Shown here: piece after piece, positions 12,923 to 25,353 of the stretch
Layout: the number at the start of each line of letters is the position of its first letter
How positions within the stretch are numbered: the first letter of the stretch is position 1
NCBI RefSeq assembly: GCF_010183535.1
Contig: NC_071331.1
Span: 11,470,001-11,534,000, forward strand
Length of the DNA: 64,000 nt
Direction of reading: 5' to 3'
Source: Caenorhabditis remanei
Lineage: Eukaryota; Nematoda; Chromadorea; Rhabditida; Rhabditidae
Program-made: the position numbers and the translations under genes
Notes under the pieces: model-generated
The model's database searches: none
What the model was told of the DNA's origin: nothing
What the model saw: the letters and a program-made list of their open reading frames with translations, nothing else

Positions 12923-15900
12923 ATGCTTCGAAACCTATTTTTGCTTTCCTTTCTGGCGGCAACGGCTTTTTCTATCCTTCCAAATCACTATCACTTCAAA
13001 GAATACCTCAACAAAGCCGCCAAAAATTCCCGTGGAAATGATGCCATCTCGGTAACTACTGGATATTTGAGCACTCCATTGGATCAATTCGTTGGAAACG
13101 CATCAGGAACTTTCACTCAAAGATACTTCTACACGAGACAGTATGCCCTTCATCAGAAGGTTGCATTCTTGTATGTCTCTGTATCGGGAGACTTTGAAAC
13201 AAGTGTGATTACTGATGAGAGAAATCCAATTGTCATCACCGCGAAGCAATTCGGAGCAACTGTTTTCTCGTTGGAGCACAGATATTATGGAGGGTCGAAA
13301 CCAAACTTTGAGTAAGTGAGAAAACGCTTAACATCAGAAACATTAGATACATTTGAGTAGTTGTAACATCAGAAAACTTTATTAGAATCAGATTAAAATA
13401 TACGATTCAAAATTTTAAAATATTCCACACTCAATCCCGACAAATTCACATAAAATATTTCAGCAAATTCAACGGAACCACCCTCCGCTATCTCAATTCC
13501 TACCAAGCCATTATGGACCTCAACGCTTTCATCAAATACGCCAATGTCCAATTCAACATGGACCCTGACTGCAGATGGATACTTTGGGGTGCCGGATACG
13601 GAGGAATCATTGCTGCAGAGGCCCGAAAATGGTATCCAGACACTGTTGCTGGAGTCATCGCCAGTTCTGCTCCACTCACTCATCAGTACGACTTCTGGCA
13701 GTTCAATGACCACGTGCAGACGGCAATAATGCAAGAGGGAGGCTCATTGTGTTACCAGAAGGTTGCTCAAGGATTTGCTGATATTCGCCAAGCAATGAGA
13801 ACTCCAGAAGGTAGATCGAACGTGTCTGATTTGTTCCAATTGAATCCACGTCTCGATCAAACAAATCTCAATTACAACGATATTCAACAATTCTACCTTG
13901 CCATTATTGCTCCATTCCAAGAAGTGATTCAGTTCAATAATGATGTAAGTCACTTTGAAGAAGTGTCCTTCAACTAATAATTGTTTTCAGTTCAACATCT
14001 CCATTATTGACTTGTGTACCTCAATCGACAAGGGCCCTTGGACTCCGATGCAGGTCATCTGGCAAGCATGGGTATACTTCAGTACTACTGTAACTGGGTC
14101 TGTTCAACCATTGGTCACTTCTTATCAAGCAGTTATCAACGATCTCGGAGACCAAAGTCCTAATGCTCAATTCAGTAAGTTGGAGAAAATATTTGAATTA
14201 AAATAGGTCATCATCACTCCACAAAGACTTTTCCCTATAAAAATATTCAATTTCCAGTCGACCAACGTATGTGGCAATACCAAATGTGCACTGAATTCGC
14301 GTGGTTCTACACCACAAACAACAACGAGCAAGGAATGTTCGGAGCAGTTGTCCCATCTAGTATCTTCCTCAATCAGTGCTTTGATTTGTTCCCTGATTCA
14401 AATCTTACTCCAACCTCAATCCGTGAACTGGTTATCAACTACAATAACTTCTATGGATCTGCCTATGACTATTCGGGAACAAATGTAGTATTCACTAATG
14501 GGTGGTATGATCCATGGAATACTCTTGGAAAGGAAAACACTGCAGATTTCTCTGTGGTCACCTACATGATTCCACAAGGATCATGGGCTAGTGACTTTTT
14601 CCCAGGAGACTCTGATAACCAGTTCATCGACGTGGCTCATAGATTGATGATTGAGAATATCAATATCTGGGCGAACGGACCAAGAAATCCAAGGACCTCT
14701 GTCAACACCACTGTTCCATGGACTCGTCCATATTGGGGAGAATTTGGAGAAGTCGGAAAGAAACTTGCAGTTGAGAATACTGAATCCAAATTTGCTAAAC
14801 TCGGAGATGACGTTCCATCGAAGAAGACATTCCCACAACCAAAATACAAGAAGATGCTCTTCGGAAGACCACCACACGGATTCCTTCCAGAACCGGATTA
14901 CAACAAAGATGCCACATATCCACCTGGATTTGAGCAAGGAACATTCAGACAGAAACAGAATCACTTCAGCAATCAGAACCCAGATACTTTCCAACAAAAG
15001 TTCTTCAAAAACGCGCAATGGGCAAAGCCAGGAGGGCCAAACTTCTTGATGATTGGAGGAGAAGGACCAGAGGGTCCCGGATGGGTGTTGAATCAGAATA
15101 TCACTTATTTGACATGGGCGAAGAAATATGGAGCAACTGTGTACTTGTTAGAACATAGATTCTACGGAGACAGTGTTGTTGGGTAAGTGATTCGATTTTT
15201 AGCTTCATAACTGATCTCATTTAACTTTCAGAGACAACACGAACTTCCAACTTCTCAGCTCTCTCCAGATGCTCTACGATCTTGCCGAATTCATCAGAGA
15301 AATCAACTACAGAACTGGAACTTCCAACCCATGGATCACATTCGGTGGATCTTATTCTGGAGCTTTGTCCGCTTGGATGAGAGAAGTCTTCCCAGATGTT
15401 GTCGTTGGAGCTGTTGCCTCTTCTGGACCAGTCTTTGCTAAGACTGACTTCTACGAGTATTTGATGGTTGTTGAGAACTCAATCCGTACTTATGACCCAA
15501 CTTGTGCTGATAGAATTCAATCTGGATTCAACACAATGCGTACGAAGTTTTTGACGAAAGAAGGACGCAAGGAACTTTCCGACCTCTTCCAACTCGACCC
15601 ACCATTCGGAGACAATGTCACTGACACTGACCAACATTACTTCTTCTCGAATGTCTACGGAAACTTCCAAGGAGCAGTTCAATATTCCGGAGACAACGCT
15701 GGAGCCTACGCCAATGGATACGGTATTCCAGATATGTGCAAGATCATGACAAATGACGATAACACTCCACTCAACAACATTGTTGCTTTCAACCAATTCA
15801 TGTCAATCTTCTACAATGGTGGTGGAAACTATACTGGAATGGATAACAGCTACCAAGACTTGGTGAACTATTTGATTAACGCTCAGAGCTTCGGACCGGA

Positions 15901-16582
15901 ATCCGCAGCTGGATTGTTGTGGACATGGCAGACATGCACAGAGTTTGGATACTTCCAATCTGCAGACACTGGAAATGGAATTTTCGGATCACCAACACCT
16001 GTCAAGTGAGTTTATTTCAAACTTTGAATAGGAATCTGATATTCTCTTTTCAGCATGTTCGTTCAAATGTGTATGGATGTGTTCAGCTCATTCTACCAAA
16101 GAAACACAATCGATAGCAGTATCGCCAACACCAACTACATGTATGGAGAGAGATATCATTTCAGAGGATCAAATGTAGTGTTCCCGAATGGAAACGTTGA
16201 TCCATGGCATGCTCTTGGACTCTACAACTCTTCCACTGATCCATCAGTTGTCTCTTATTTGATGAATGGAACCGCCCATTGTGCAGATATGTATCCAGCC
16301 AGAGATGCTGATGTACCTGACTTGGCAATTGTTCGAAACCGTATTGATCAAAATATTGCTATCTGGCTTGGACAAGCCGCTGCTGCAACTACAACAACTA
16401 CAACAGGATCAACAGCTTCTCCGGGAACTGGTTCGACTGCATCGCCAGGAACTGGATCAACAGCTTCTCCAGGAACTGTGCCAACTTCCACTGCAACCAC
16501 TGTTCAAACGACAACGAAATCCGCCACATCATCCACAGTAATCTTGTCATTCATCGCCATTTTTGCTAGATATCTCTTGTAA
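12923..16582 (+). CDS. pcp-2/pcp-3: Double-domain S28 (prolyl carboxypeptidase-like) serine protease, first of a tandem pair
   Basis: Secreted or membrane-tethered S28 peptidase; the family removes C-terminal residues after proline. Exons 12923-13311, 13464-13944, 13991-14174, 14258-15182, 15232-16005, 16054-16582 give 1093 codons. A signal peptide follows the ATG, and a TTTCAG acceptor 4 nt upstream suggests trans-splicing. Two S28 units lie in tandem. The C-terminal one has a full triad: Ser in GGSYSG (about residue 697), Asp in NVDPW (about 966) and His in TAHC (about 992). The N-terminal unit has GAGYGG (about 170), so Gly replaces the nucleophile; it keeps Asp in YDPW but lacks the His, so it is probably inactive. 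A Thr/Ser/Gly-rich linker with three 8-residue repeats and a hydrophobic C-terminus suggest a GPI-type or membrane anchor. Strongly biased codons suggest high expression. I recognise the locus as the pcp-2/pcp-3 pair but cannot say which member this is. Confidence 0.93.
16409..16480 (+). repeat. In-frame 24-bp minisatellite in the pcp linker
   Basis: Three tandem 24-bp units encode GSTASPGT repeated in the Thr-rich stalk before the C-terminal hydrophobic segment. Copy number is likely to vary between strains, as such units expand or contract by 8 residues without breaking the frame. Confidence 0.8.
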
Positions 16583-16693
16583 AAAATTAAGTTTAATACC
16601 TCCTTTTCTTGTTTTTGTTTTCTATGAAACATTGTCATATTATTTTGGAAAATTATTTATGTGCTGAAACATTTGAATAAATGTATTGAAAGT

Positions 16694-16714
16694 TTATAAA
16701 TAAACTATTAAAAA
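16694..16714 (-). ncRNA. Candidate 21U-RNA antisense to the pcp 3' flank
   Basis: Core at 16753-16760 (minus); TACT gives a 5' T at 39 nt. The product would be antisense to the 3' end of the first pcp transcript. Confidence 0.45.
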
Positions 16715-16959
16715 GTATATTGAAGATATTTATTCCATTTTATAGTTCTGATTGAAACAGGTAATTTTGCCAATAACATCGGGACTACGGCTTCCATTCG
16801 GTCCAATTTTTGACAGACCGCCGACCTTCGCAATTTTTTCTGTCTGCATGCGCCATATTCGAAGACAGTTTTTGAAAAAGAAATCAGCTGAAAATTGACA
16901 CTTTTCCGAGACCCAAAGACATTAATCTGAAATTAATAGTTCAAACTTAGGACGACACG

Positions 16960-17074
16960 CTACTTACAACCGCGCCCTACCGAAACCGAATAAAATAGTG
17001 TGCGAAATCGATAGACTCAGAGAAAAAGAGACATTTTTCAAGGGCATTCCGGTGGAGCGCAGTTGTAAGAACTG
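16960..17074. repeat. Short inverted-repeat element (MITE-like), copy 3
   Basis: Near-identical to the 7.84 kb copy: the left end TTACAACCGCGCCCTACCG, a GAGAAAAAGAGAC interior, and a right end GGTGGAGCGCAGTTGTAAG. It ends only about 20 bp beyond the predicted stop of the minus-strand gene at 17092, so it may sit in that gene's 3'UTR. Confidence 0.8.
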
Positions 17075-17091
17075 TGCCTAGCTAGTATGTA

Positions 17092-17664
17092 CTAACAACA
17101 AAAATAACTAAACCAATGTGTCAAGTTTTGTAATTGTAACAGTAACAACTTCTGCAATACTGTCGAATATCCATATTTATCACGGGCCATGGCCGATTTC
17201 CAAATGTTCACCAACCTGTATTGAAAACAGTAAAACTGAAAACTTACGTGCAATCTCTCTTCACTTTCTTCGGATTACAAACATATTTCCCTCCGTCTCC
17301 CTTCTCACCAATCCGCTCTTTTTGTGAACAATGTGCTTCTACTTTGACGGTTTTGTAGAATTCTTGGTTATTGCCTCTTTTCGAAGCATCGGACACTAGT
17401 TTCCTGTCATTTTCAGCATTTAGTAGTGCAGTCTTCCGTAGTTCTTTGATGGATTCTGATTGGAAGAAACTGATGATGTTGGAGGAATCTATATCGATTG
17501 ATGAGATGACGTGGTATTCTGAAAAAACTTTGACTGTATATGTAATGAAAATAGAGAAAAAACTCACCAATCTTGCTGACAGTGAAATAGTTTGATATCG
17601 AAATTACCAGAATTACAAACAGCAACAGAATAGTCAGCGAGCCGGCCTTCGTGTCTCGAGACAT
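17092..17664 (-). CDS. Short membrane-anchored methyltransferase-like protein, apparently truncated
   Basis: Exons 17664-17568, 17518-17248 and 17215-17092 give 163 codons with canonical GT/AG borders. A single hydrophobic anchor (about residues 10-25) is followed by a stretch ending in the motif RIGEKGDGGKYVCNP. That motif resembles the start of the METTL24-like Methyltransf_22 domain found in many nematode Golgi-type proteins. The rest of the expected domain (SAM-binding core) is missing: after the conserved Cys the frame runs into a short unrelated tail and a stop, just before an inverted-repeat element. It could be a non-catalytic short protein or a decayed gene whose open frame survives. 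The family assignment rests on motif memory only. Confidence 0.6.
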
Positions 17665-18467
17665 TTGTATAGGAGGATATCTGGAAACTGTAACAAGGAA
17701 ATGGAGTTAGCTGATAATTCTTACCTTTTGAATGACGATAGAGAATGGGCGACAAGATAGGAGTGAAACAGGAATCCAATTGAGTGAAGAGGATGAAAAC
17801 TTCCACGAGTCATTATGTGTCTTTTTTTTGCTCCTTGACCCTTCCACGTATTTTCGCGTACGTATTTAAATGAATTTAAAAAAGAATAAGAAAAAAGAAA
17901 AAAAGAAAAAAGAAAAAAGAAGAGACTCATGCCATGTGGATGTCGTAGAAAAGGTGAGACGGTCTTCAAGGCGTCGGCTCTTCTCTCCTAGCCCCGAACG
18001 CGATTTCTCCTGAGCCTCGTGGTGAAAGTCGGTGCGTTGCCGCATCCGATCTGGCATGTTAGGCAACGCTGAGTGTAGTTAGTTGGTTCGAACCCATGTG
18101 AGGGCCTGACTTTTTTATTTCATAGGAATCAGAAAATAGAGGATTCCGAGCATGTCGACCGTTTTCTCCAATAATTCTGATTATTAGGATCCATTGTAAC
18201 ACCCAGAAGGGTGGTGTTCTTTCAGCAAAACTTTATTTTCAATGTTTTTGTTCAAAAGTTGGAAGAAGAAAGTGAGTCTTCTCTTCACTCGATGATTCAT
18301 CAAACACTCTGATTATTCAGAAGATGATTGAAAATGTTCCATTTGTTCATTTTTAACAATTTCAATCTTTTCAACATTTCTCTTTTCTTGTATGAAAATA
18401 ATTGAATTCGAGAAAACTTAGATATATAAAACCATTCTGTCTCAAAAAATTCACCGAAAAAGTTGAG
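17665..18467. other. Divergent spacer between the methyltransferase-like gene and the second pcp gene
   Basis: No gene seen. It holds a purine run of AAAAGAAAAAAG type near 17880-17925 and a GC-richer patch near 17940-18110. A TATA-like ATATATAAAA near 18421 lies about 45 bp before the second pcp ATG. Confidence 0.5.
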
Positions 18468-21400
18468 ATGATACTGCATTCAATTTTTCTCTACCTGATA
18501 TTCTTACTACCAGTGTATTCAGTAATCCCAAATCACTTCCATTTTTCTGATAATTTTCGAAAAGTAGACCCGTCACAACTCAACGAGGACATCAGTGTAT
18601 CCCTGTCATATCTCATTCAACCTTTGGATCCACTCTCTCCGGAATCAACCAAGAAATTCCAGCAGCGTTATCGGTATTCAGAGCATTTTACATCAAATAA
18701 GAAGGCCGCATTTCTTTATGTTTCTGGACCGAATGATTTCGATGAAGCTGTTTTGAAAAGTGACGGAAGTTCACTTGTGAAAGCTGCTGAAAGATTTGGA
18801 GCAACTATTTTTGCACTGGAGCACAGATATTATGGAAATTCGACGCCGAAATTTGAGTGAGTCTTTGTCATTTTAACTCTGAAAATTTACACGAATAATA
18901 AGAAGTGCGTTACAGTACATAATTTTCAATATTGGATTCTTATTTTTATGATTGACCCGCAAGAACTGTGGCTTTCTGAACCCGTTTATTTTAACAAGCG
19001 GTTTTTATTCTCTTGTGCGATTTCATAATGTTAGGGCCTATTCAAGCTTTTTTCGTTACCTACAAATTATAAAGACGACACAATATAAATAAACATATTC
19101 AAATACTCTTCAGAACTCACTGAAACAGAAAATTTTTTGTTCAAAATTTCAGAAATTTCACCTCTGAAAGCCTCCAACATCTCGATTCCTATCATGCGAT
19201 ACAAGACGTCATATTCTTCATCGAACACGCAAATACTCAATTCAAAATGGATTCAGATGTGAGATGGGTCCTTTTTGGTTCTGGATACGGAGGAATCATT
19301 GCTGCAGAGACTAGAAAATGGGATCCCATCACTGTTTCTGGAGTAGTTGCAGTTTCATCTCCAATTGAAAGAGAGATGGATTTTTGGAGTAAGTTAATGT
19401 TATCGCTTGAAAACTTTAAAAAATGTGAAATCAATTTCAGAATACAACAATAAAGTTGAAAAGACCATCATGAAATATGATTCGAGTTGCTATAATAAAA
19501 TCAAAAAAGGTTTTCGACAGGTTCAAGACCTTATGAACTTTAGCGAAGGTCGTAATGAATTATCAGATTTATTTGAGTTGAATCCGCCGTGGAACGAGAG
19601 AGATCTGACTTTGAATGAGATTCAGATGTTCTTTTTGTCGATTATTGCCCCATTCCAACAAGTTGTTCAGTATGATAACCAGGTGAGATTAAAGGGGAAA
19701 ATAAAAAAAAGTAGAAATTGGATAGAAGATCACAAAATTAAACAGTTCAGAAACAGAAATATTGTTGAAAGTGTTCTAAATTTTGCAGTTACATTCATAT
19801 ATTTTAAAGTGAATGTTTTCTGAACGTGATTCATTTTTTAACGATTCGATACGAAATATAATTATTTTGTTGAATTCTAGTTACTCTCGTTTTGAAACAA
19901 ACTACAAGTACAAAATTTCAGTTTGAGCTATCGATAAAAGGACTATGTGATGCGATTCATGAGAGTTGGGATTCAGTTGAAGCGATTCATCAAGCTTATG
20001 TCTACTTGAGTACTCAATTGACTGGGAGCATGCAACAGATGAATTCAACCTACGAGAAATTTGTAAACGATTTGGGGAGTGTCGACCGGAAAAGTGCATT
20101 TAGTGAGTATCGATTATAATCCAGCTGGGGAAAGTCGTCTCGGCACCATTCTCGAAAACTTCGATTATTATTTGCTTAAATAAGAAAGCCCAATTAGCTG
20201 AAATGGAAAACATTAAAAAATATTGCATTTTTGAAACAGGAGCATTTTTATTTATTATTTTTTGAAAGCCATAGAAAATTTAAATTTTTTTGAAAAATTA
20301 CCAACATAAATTTTGTCTTTTAGCCCAAAAACGCTTCTGGCAATACCAAATGTGCACTGAATTCGGATGGTTTCCTACAACGAACGACAATGAAGATAGT
20401 CTATTTGGATCAGTTGTGCCTCTTAGTCTATTCTTTAACCAATGCTTTGACATCTTCCCAGATTTATACAAAAACGAGACAGCTATCAAAATAAGAGATG
20501 ATATCCAAAAAGCTAAGAAGTTCTATGGGAAATATTCTGGAACAAATGCTGTATTTATCAATGGAGGAAATGATCCATGGAGGGTTCTCGGGAGAAATGT
20601 GTCTGATAAATTCTCAGTGGTCACACTGACTGTTCCACGTGCTTCGCATCTTGGGATCTACGACCAAAAGGAAATTCAGAAGGTCCAAGAAATTGTTATG
20701 GAGAATATCCATGTGTGGGTGAGAGGACCGAAGAATTCTGTGACTTTTATGGATACTGTGGAGCCATGGAGACGACCAGAAACTCATGACGCCAATTCCA
20801 AAAATAGTAAGCAGAAAATGTCAAAGCAAGAGAATGATGATCGATTTTCGAAATTTGTTGAAAAGTTTTCATCAGAGAAAGAAGAATCCGAAGACTTTCA
20901 TTTCTTCGGAATGAAACCAATTGCTCGGATGTTTCGAGGTGATGAGGATGAAGAATTTGACAAGGAAGGAATGGAAATTGGAATGTTTCGACAGAGAATA
21001 GATCACTTTAATAACAAAAACACAAAGTTTTTCCAACAAAAGTATTTTAAAAACTCGAGATTTGCTAGGCCAGGAGGACCAAATTTTCTCATGATCGGAG
21101 GAGAAGGTCCCGCTCGTGGAAGTCACGTAAAGAATCTGAATTCGTCAATAATGAGAAGAGCAAAAAAATATGGAGCAATTGTTTACTTGTTGGAACACAG
21201 ATTCTATGGAGATAGTGTAGTGGCGTGAGTTGGTTATACGGAAAAGCTGTAAATTTTCTGGAATTTAAATTCGAAATGATGATAGAACAATTAGATTTTT
21301 AATCTCTTGAGCAAAATTCATCAGTTACAAAATAACTACTTTTCATGCAGATTCAAACAATTTTCTCTACGTTAAAGAAAATTTCCAACTTTCAGAAACA

Positions 21401-23179
21401 ACACTGATCTCAGCACACTGAGTTCTCTTCAAATGCTCTATGACCTCGCTGAATTCATCAAATCCGTCAACTTCAAATCCCAAACTTCCAACCCGTGGAT
21501 TACTTTCGGAGGTTCTTATCCTGGTTCTTTGTCTGCATGGATGAGAGAAATATTCCCGGGTCTTGTCATTGGAGCAATCGCTTCCTCAGCTCCAGTCCTC
21601 GCAAAAACTGATTTCTATGAGTATATGATGGTAGTGGAGAACTCATTTCTGAGATACGATCCTGCTTGTTACCAAGAGATTAAGAACGGTTTTGATGAGA
21701 TTCATGACCTGTTTCAAACGGATTCCGGACGAGAGAAACTTTCGGATCTATTCAAATTGAATCCATCATTCCGGGGCAATATTTCGGAAATTGACAAGCA
21801 TTTTTTCTTTTTTGACATCATCGGCCCTTTCCAATTTGCTGTCCAATATGCGGGAAGAGGAAGTGGAGGTTTTGTTGAAGACTCTAAAATTGCAATGCTA
21901 TGTCGTAATATCACAAATGGCACACAGTCAAGTGTTGAAAATGTTGCTAAAGTTGTTCTGGACGATTTTAAAAACAAAAGCATAATTCATTCGTTTTATG
22001 ACAAGAACGAGTGGAAACAAATGAAGAAAACGAACGAGAATTATCTGTGGGGGTGGCAGACTTGTTCGGAATTCGGATACTTCCAATCCGCGGATTCAGG
22101 GAACAGTATTTTTGGAGCAATGAATCCAGTGAGGTGAGTGCGATAAAATAGGATCACGGATTAGTGAGTTAATGTAACAAACAAAAAGTTCATAACATTC
22201 TGAAGCCGGGAATTTTTGATTTTCAGCTTTCAAGTTCAACAATGCATGGACATGTTCGGAAAAGAGTATAGGAGAGGGAAAATTGAGGAAAATGTGGAAG
22301 CGACGAACTACAGATATGGAGGAGTTGATGACTTTAGAGTGAGTTATTTGAAGAAAAACGTAACAAATTATCTGAAAAGTTAATATTCGCCTTTTCTGAT
22401 GAATTTGAAACAGAGCCTCCGCGGGTTTTTATTTTTTGCTTCCTGGCATAAAATACCGTAAATACTGTATTATATCGGTACCTGTAAAAGAATTGCACCT
22501 GTATTATAACGGCACCCATCTATACTCAGAATTCAAGAAGATGATTATCCCGGTGTTTTTTCTTGGTTCTGATTAGAAGCAGCGTGATTAGTAACGTCTT
22601 GATCAGCGAATTGAACGTTCAAAAAAGTTTTTTCGTTTAATTTTAATGAGTTTATGAAACCACAAAACTTCTCTGGGAGGCAGTTGAAAATTAAAATGGC
22701 ATGTCATTATAATACAGTATTTACGGTAGCTGGCCGGTATGTGATTAGTTAGAAGTAGTCCCCATTGGAACGATATCTAATTCATGTATTGCAATTTTAA
22801 TTTCCAGGGCACGAATGTTGTATTCATAAACGGTGACGTCGACCCTTGGCACATTCTGGGACTCTACAACTCAACTGAAAAATCAGTTGTTTCATATCTG
22901 ATAAATGGAACATCACATTGTGTAGACCTGTCTCCTCCTCGGGATAATGATATTGATGGTGTGAAAATTGCAAGAAAATTGGTAGATGATAATATCAAGA
23001 TTTGGTTGGAACAATCAGGTTGGAAGGCTGAAATAAGGAAAGAGTCTACAACAGAGGGATCGACTACTGAAGTGGTTACTGTAACAGAAAGAGCATCTAT
23101 TAGAAAATCTTCTGTTTCGAAAACATTTTTTGTTTCCGTGATTGTTTCATTGGCAATTTTGTGTCGTTTATATTCTTAA
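18468..23179 (+). CDS. pcp-2/pcp-3: Double-domain S28 serine protease, second of the tandem pair
   Basis: Exons 18468-18856, 19153-19388, 19441-19682, 19922-20102, 20324-21224, 21396-22133, 22227-22338, 22808-23179 give 1056 codons. A signal peptide follows the ATG. The layout matches the upstream neighbour: several exon borders fall at equivalent codons, so the pair arose by tandem duplication. The C-terminal S28 unit is complete: Ser in GGSYPG (about 687), Asp in DVDPW (about 944), His in SHC (about 968). In the N-terminal unit the nucleophile position is again Gly (GSGYGG, about 171), but Asp (NDPW, about 432) and a His (ASH, about 456) remain, so it is less eroded than in the first gene. 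The C-terminus is hydrophobic and may be an anchor. Codon bias is weaker, suggesting lower expression. Introns at 18857-19152, 20103-20323 and 22339-22807 are long, and each carries a candidate 21U locus. Confidence 0.93.
19062..19082 (-). ncRNA. Candidate 21U-RNA in a pcp intron
   Basis: Core at 19121-19128 (minus), inside intron 1 of the second pcp gene; TATT gives a 5' T at 39 nt. Confidence 0.55.
20173..20193 (-). ncRNA. Candidate 21U-RNA in a pcp intron
   Basis: Core at 20232-20239 (minus), intron 4 of the second pcp gene; TAAT gives a 5' T at 39 nt. Confidence 0.55.
22347..22367 (-). ncRNA. Candidate 21U-RNA in a pcp intron
   Basis: Core at 22406-22413 (minus), last intron of the second pcp gene; TAAT gives a 5' T at 39 nt. 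Confidence 0.55.
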
Positions 23180-23459
23180 CCGATTTTGTGTCGATTTTAT
23201 CCATAATTTAGTTTCTAAACCTAAAATTACACAATGTTCGTCTAGAATAATAATTGAATAAAAATTTTGATCTACCTAAATCACAGACTATTTTTTGATC
23301 TACCTCCATTTCCACCACTTGATCTACCGCATGAGGTACCAAGTCTCTTCAACCCTATCGATTTCTCATTTCTCATAATTTTTCCTATAGTTTCACTCAA
23401 TTCCTCCCACTCCGAATCTGTCCAATTCTCCATTTTCAGCCTGTCTTCGCATTTCGACA
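23180..23459. other. Spacer with trans-splice acceptor for the T-box-like gene
   Basis: AATAAAA near 23259 can serve the upstream pcp transcript. A pyrimidine tract and ATTTTCAG near 23431-23438, 21 bp before the next ATG, look like an SL acceptor. Confidence 0.5.
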
Positions 23460-24326
23460 ATGACGAACGCCACTGTCATATGTACCAGTCTAGACGATTG
23501 GCTGACAATGGCAGAAGGAAACGGAGATCCGGAGATTCAACTCGGATTGAAGTCGTACCATGGGCTGAAATTCAAGTACCGCATAGGAAATGTCAATCCA
23601 CAGGCGAGATATGTGATCAGGTTATTGTTCACGAGAGAAAGTGATCACCCGTGAGTTTTTGAATTTTGAATTTTTTTTTGGCTTCTTTATGAAGAGCCGG
23701 GATTGGTGTGGGACTACGAAGCACCTATCCGGACTCTAATCTTTTTTGCTACAAGAACACTTTGAAAAACCTGGAAGCGCCTTTACACCTGACTGAAAGC
23801 ACTTTGGTACTCAATTCAACCCAACTTCATTCTCAGATGGAATCGAAATTCGCAAGGAATTGGATTCTGGAGGGAAACAAAGACATTCCTTCTTCCAGAT
23901 GGAGAACTATCTTTCCAACATATCGAAGTGAAATCAGGAGAAGAATTGCTAAGAGAAGAGGTCTACTTTGAGAAAATCTTCTTCGAGAACAGGGAGAAAT
24001 TAGGAAATCGTCCACAGAGGAATCCACCGAACTACATAATCACTTTGACGTGCAGAATCAAGTACTTCGTGTCAGTGGTGATAACAAATGCGGAAAACTA
24101 TCGAGATACATCTACACATGGGATCCAATTTCAGTACTTTATCGCTGTTAACGCGAATGTAAGTTGTAGCAATTCACCTTGTTTCACCCAGTATTCTCTT
24201 CAGGCACCTCTCGTGAAAAACACACGAGAATCACAGAAAATTGAGGATCGACATGACTCAGCGCCACCGAAACGGCGCCCTACTCCAAGAAAAACCGGAT
24301 TCAAGCATCCGAGACCGACCAAATAA
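23460..24326 (+). CDS. Small divergent T-box-like DNA-binding protein
   Basis: Exons 23460-23650, 23837-24158 and 24204-24326 give 211 codons. The first exon holds the pattern of the T-box start: a DW (for ELW) motif, then LKFKYRIGNVNPQARYVIRL, which parallels the GLDP..Y core. Exon 2 contains KYFVSVVITNAENY followed by a QFQYF, which parallels the F.AVTAYQN...NPFA.GF recognition region. The C-terminus is basic (PPKRRPTPRK). The protein is much shorter than vertebrate T-box factors, as in the lineage-specific nematode tbx genes, and the middle of the domain aligns poorly. A competing model that reads through 23695-23836 shifts frame and loses the C-terminal match, so I prefer the 186-nt intron with acceptor CATTCTCAG. 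Function is inferred: sequence-specific transcription factor. Confidence 0.55.
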
Positions 24327-25353
24327 ATCACTTGATTGAATACTATGTGATAGTTATATTATTCTGTACCATCAGTTGACTAATATCTCTTCGTATTTAT
24401 TCATTGTTGTCAGTTTTTATGTTAATTATGTATTCAATAATACTCACTAAATGTTTGAATATTTTCATGAGTTTTTCAGTTGAAATAAAGTTTGCTTTAA
24501 AAAAAAACTACGTTTCAATAGAAATTCCCGTTTATCGAAACCATCAAATAACCGATTCTGTGGAAAACTTGCACTCTTGAAGTGACTGGGACCCTTTTGT
24601 TTTGTGATTTCGTTTCTCGAAATCTAGATAGAAATTCATTTTCAAAATTAATAACTTTTTAATCAATTACGAAAATGAAAAGCTTCTGTCTCGATCTGTA
24701 GTATGAAGAAGAAACAATTTTCCAAACTTGTCACGGGCGGGGGCCTGAAATTCAGAAAACTAAAATCATTCGGTCAAAAAATAGGTATCTTGTCACAAAG
24801 CCGACCCGGGCCAGGCCACGCCGAAATTTGACAGGTTTGCAATTTTCGTATCTTGGGCGAGTCATCAACTGCAAACAGGGAACTGTTGTATTTTACAAGT
24901 CATTTTACAATCTATACGATTCGAAATTTTTTCTTCCGCTAAGAATCTGCCACGCAACCAAAAAGAAATACAAATAAAGTTGCATACCTGTATTTGATTG
25001 AATCATTCTTGGAAACTTTTGTTTTATTTTTCAAAAAATGATGGGTTTCTCTGAAACTTTGTACGTCTTATTGAATCGATACTGTTCAGATATCAGATAC
25101 TTTTTGTGTGACATAAATAGCATCGTCGATTTCTCAAGTTGGATTGGAGATTTTTGATTACAGGATCCGCCGAAACAACCAGAATAGCTTCTTCCAATGA
25201 CATTTTTGGAAGCCAATTGAAGCAATAACATCTAACAGTGATCATTTATTAAGGGTGACAGATAGAACGTTTCAGAAGCATTGTTTGAAAATAAGTCAAT
25301 AATTGAAAAAAGAAAAAAACAAAGAAAAATTGAGAACTGAAAAACTCTGAAAT
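24327..25353. other. Convergent spacer, no gene seen
   Basis: Contains AATAAAG near 24484 for the T-box-like gene. The rest is AT-rich with a small GC-rich patch (GACCCGGGCCAGGCCACGCC near 24802) of the kind found in dispersed repeats. No convincing exon on either strand. Confidence 0.5.

Larger units (their letters stand above)
16583..17091. other. 3' flank of the first pcp gene, convergent with the methyltransferase-like gene
   Basis: Contains the pcp 3'UTR with AATAAA-type signals near 16675-16705, one candidate 21U locus, and inverted-repeat element copy 3. No coding sequence seen. Confidence 0.6.

Noticed and set aside
17990..18115. tRNA-like block with GGTTCGAACCC
   Set aside because: The T-loop motif is present, but the flanking bases do not give a 5-bp T stem, and no A-box or acceptor stem can be folded.
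23695..23971. Open frame directly after the first T-box-like exon
   Set aside because: Using it needs an acceptor without a pyrimidine tract and loses the conserved C-terminal part; the intron to 23837 restores the matching frame.
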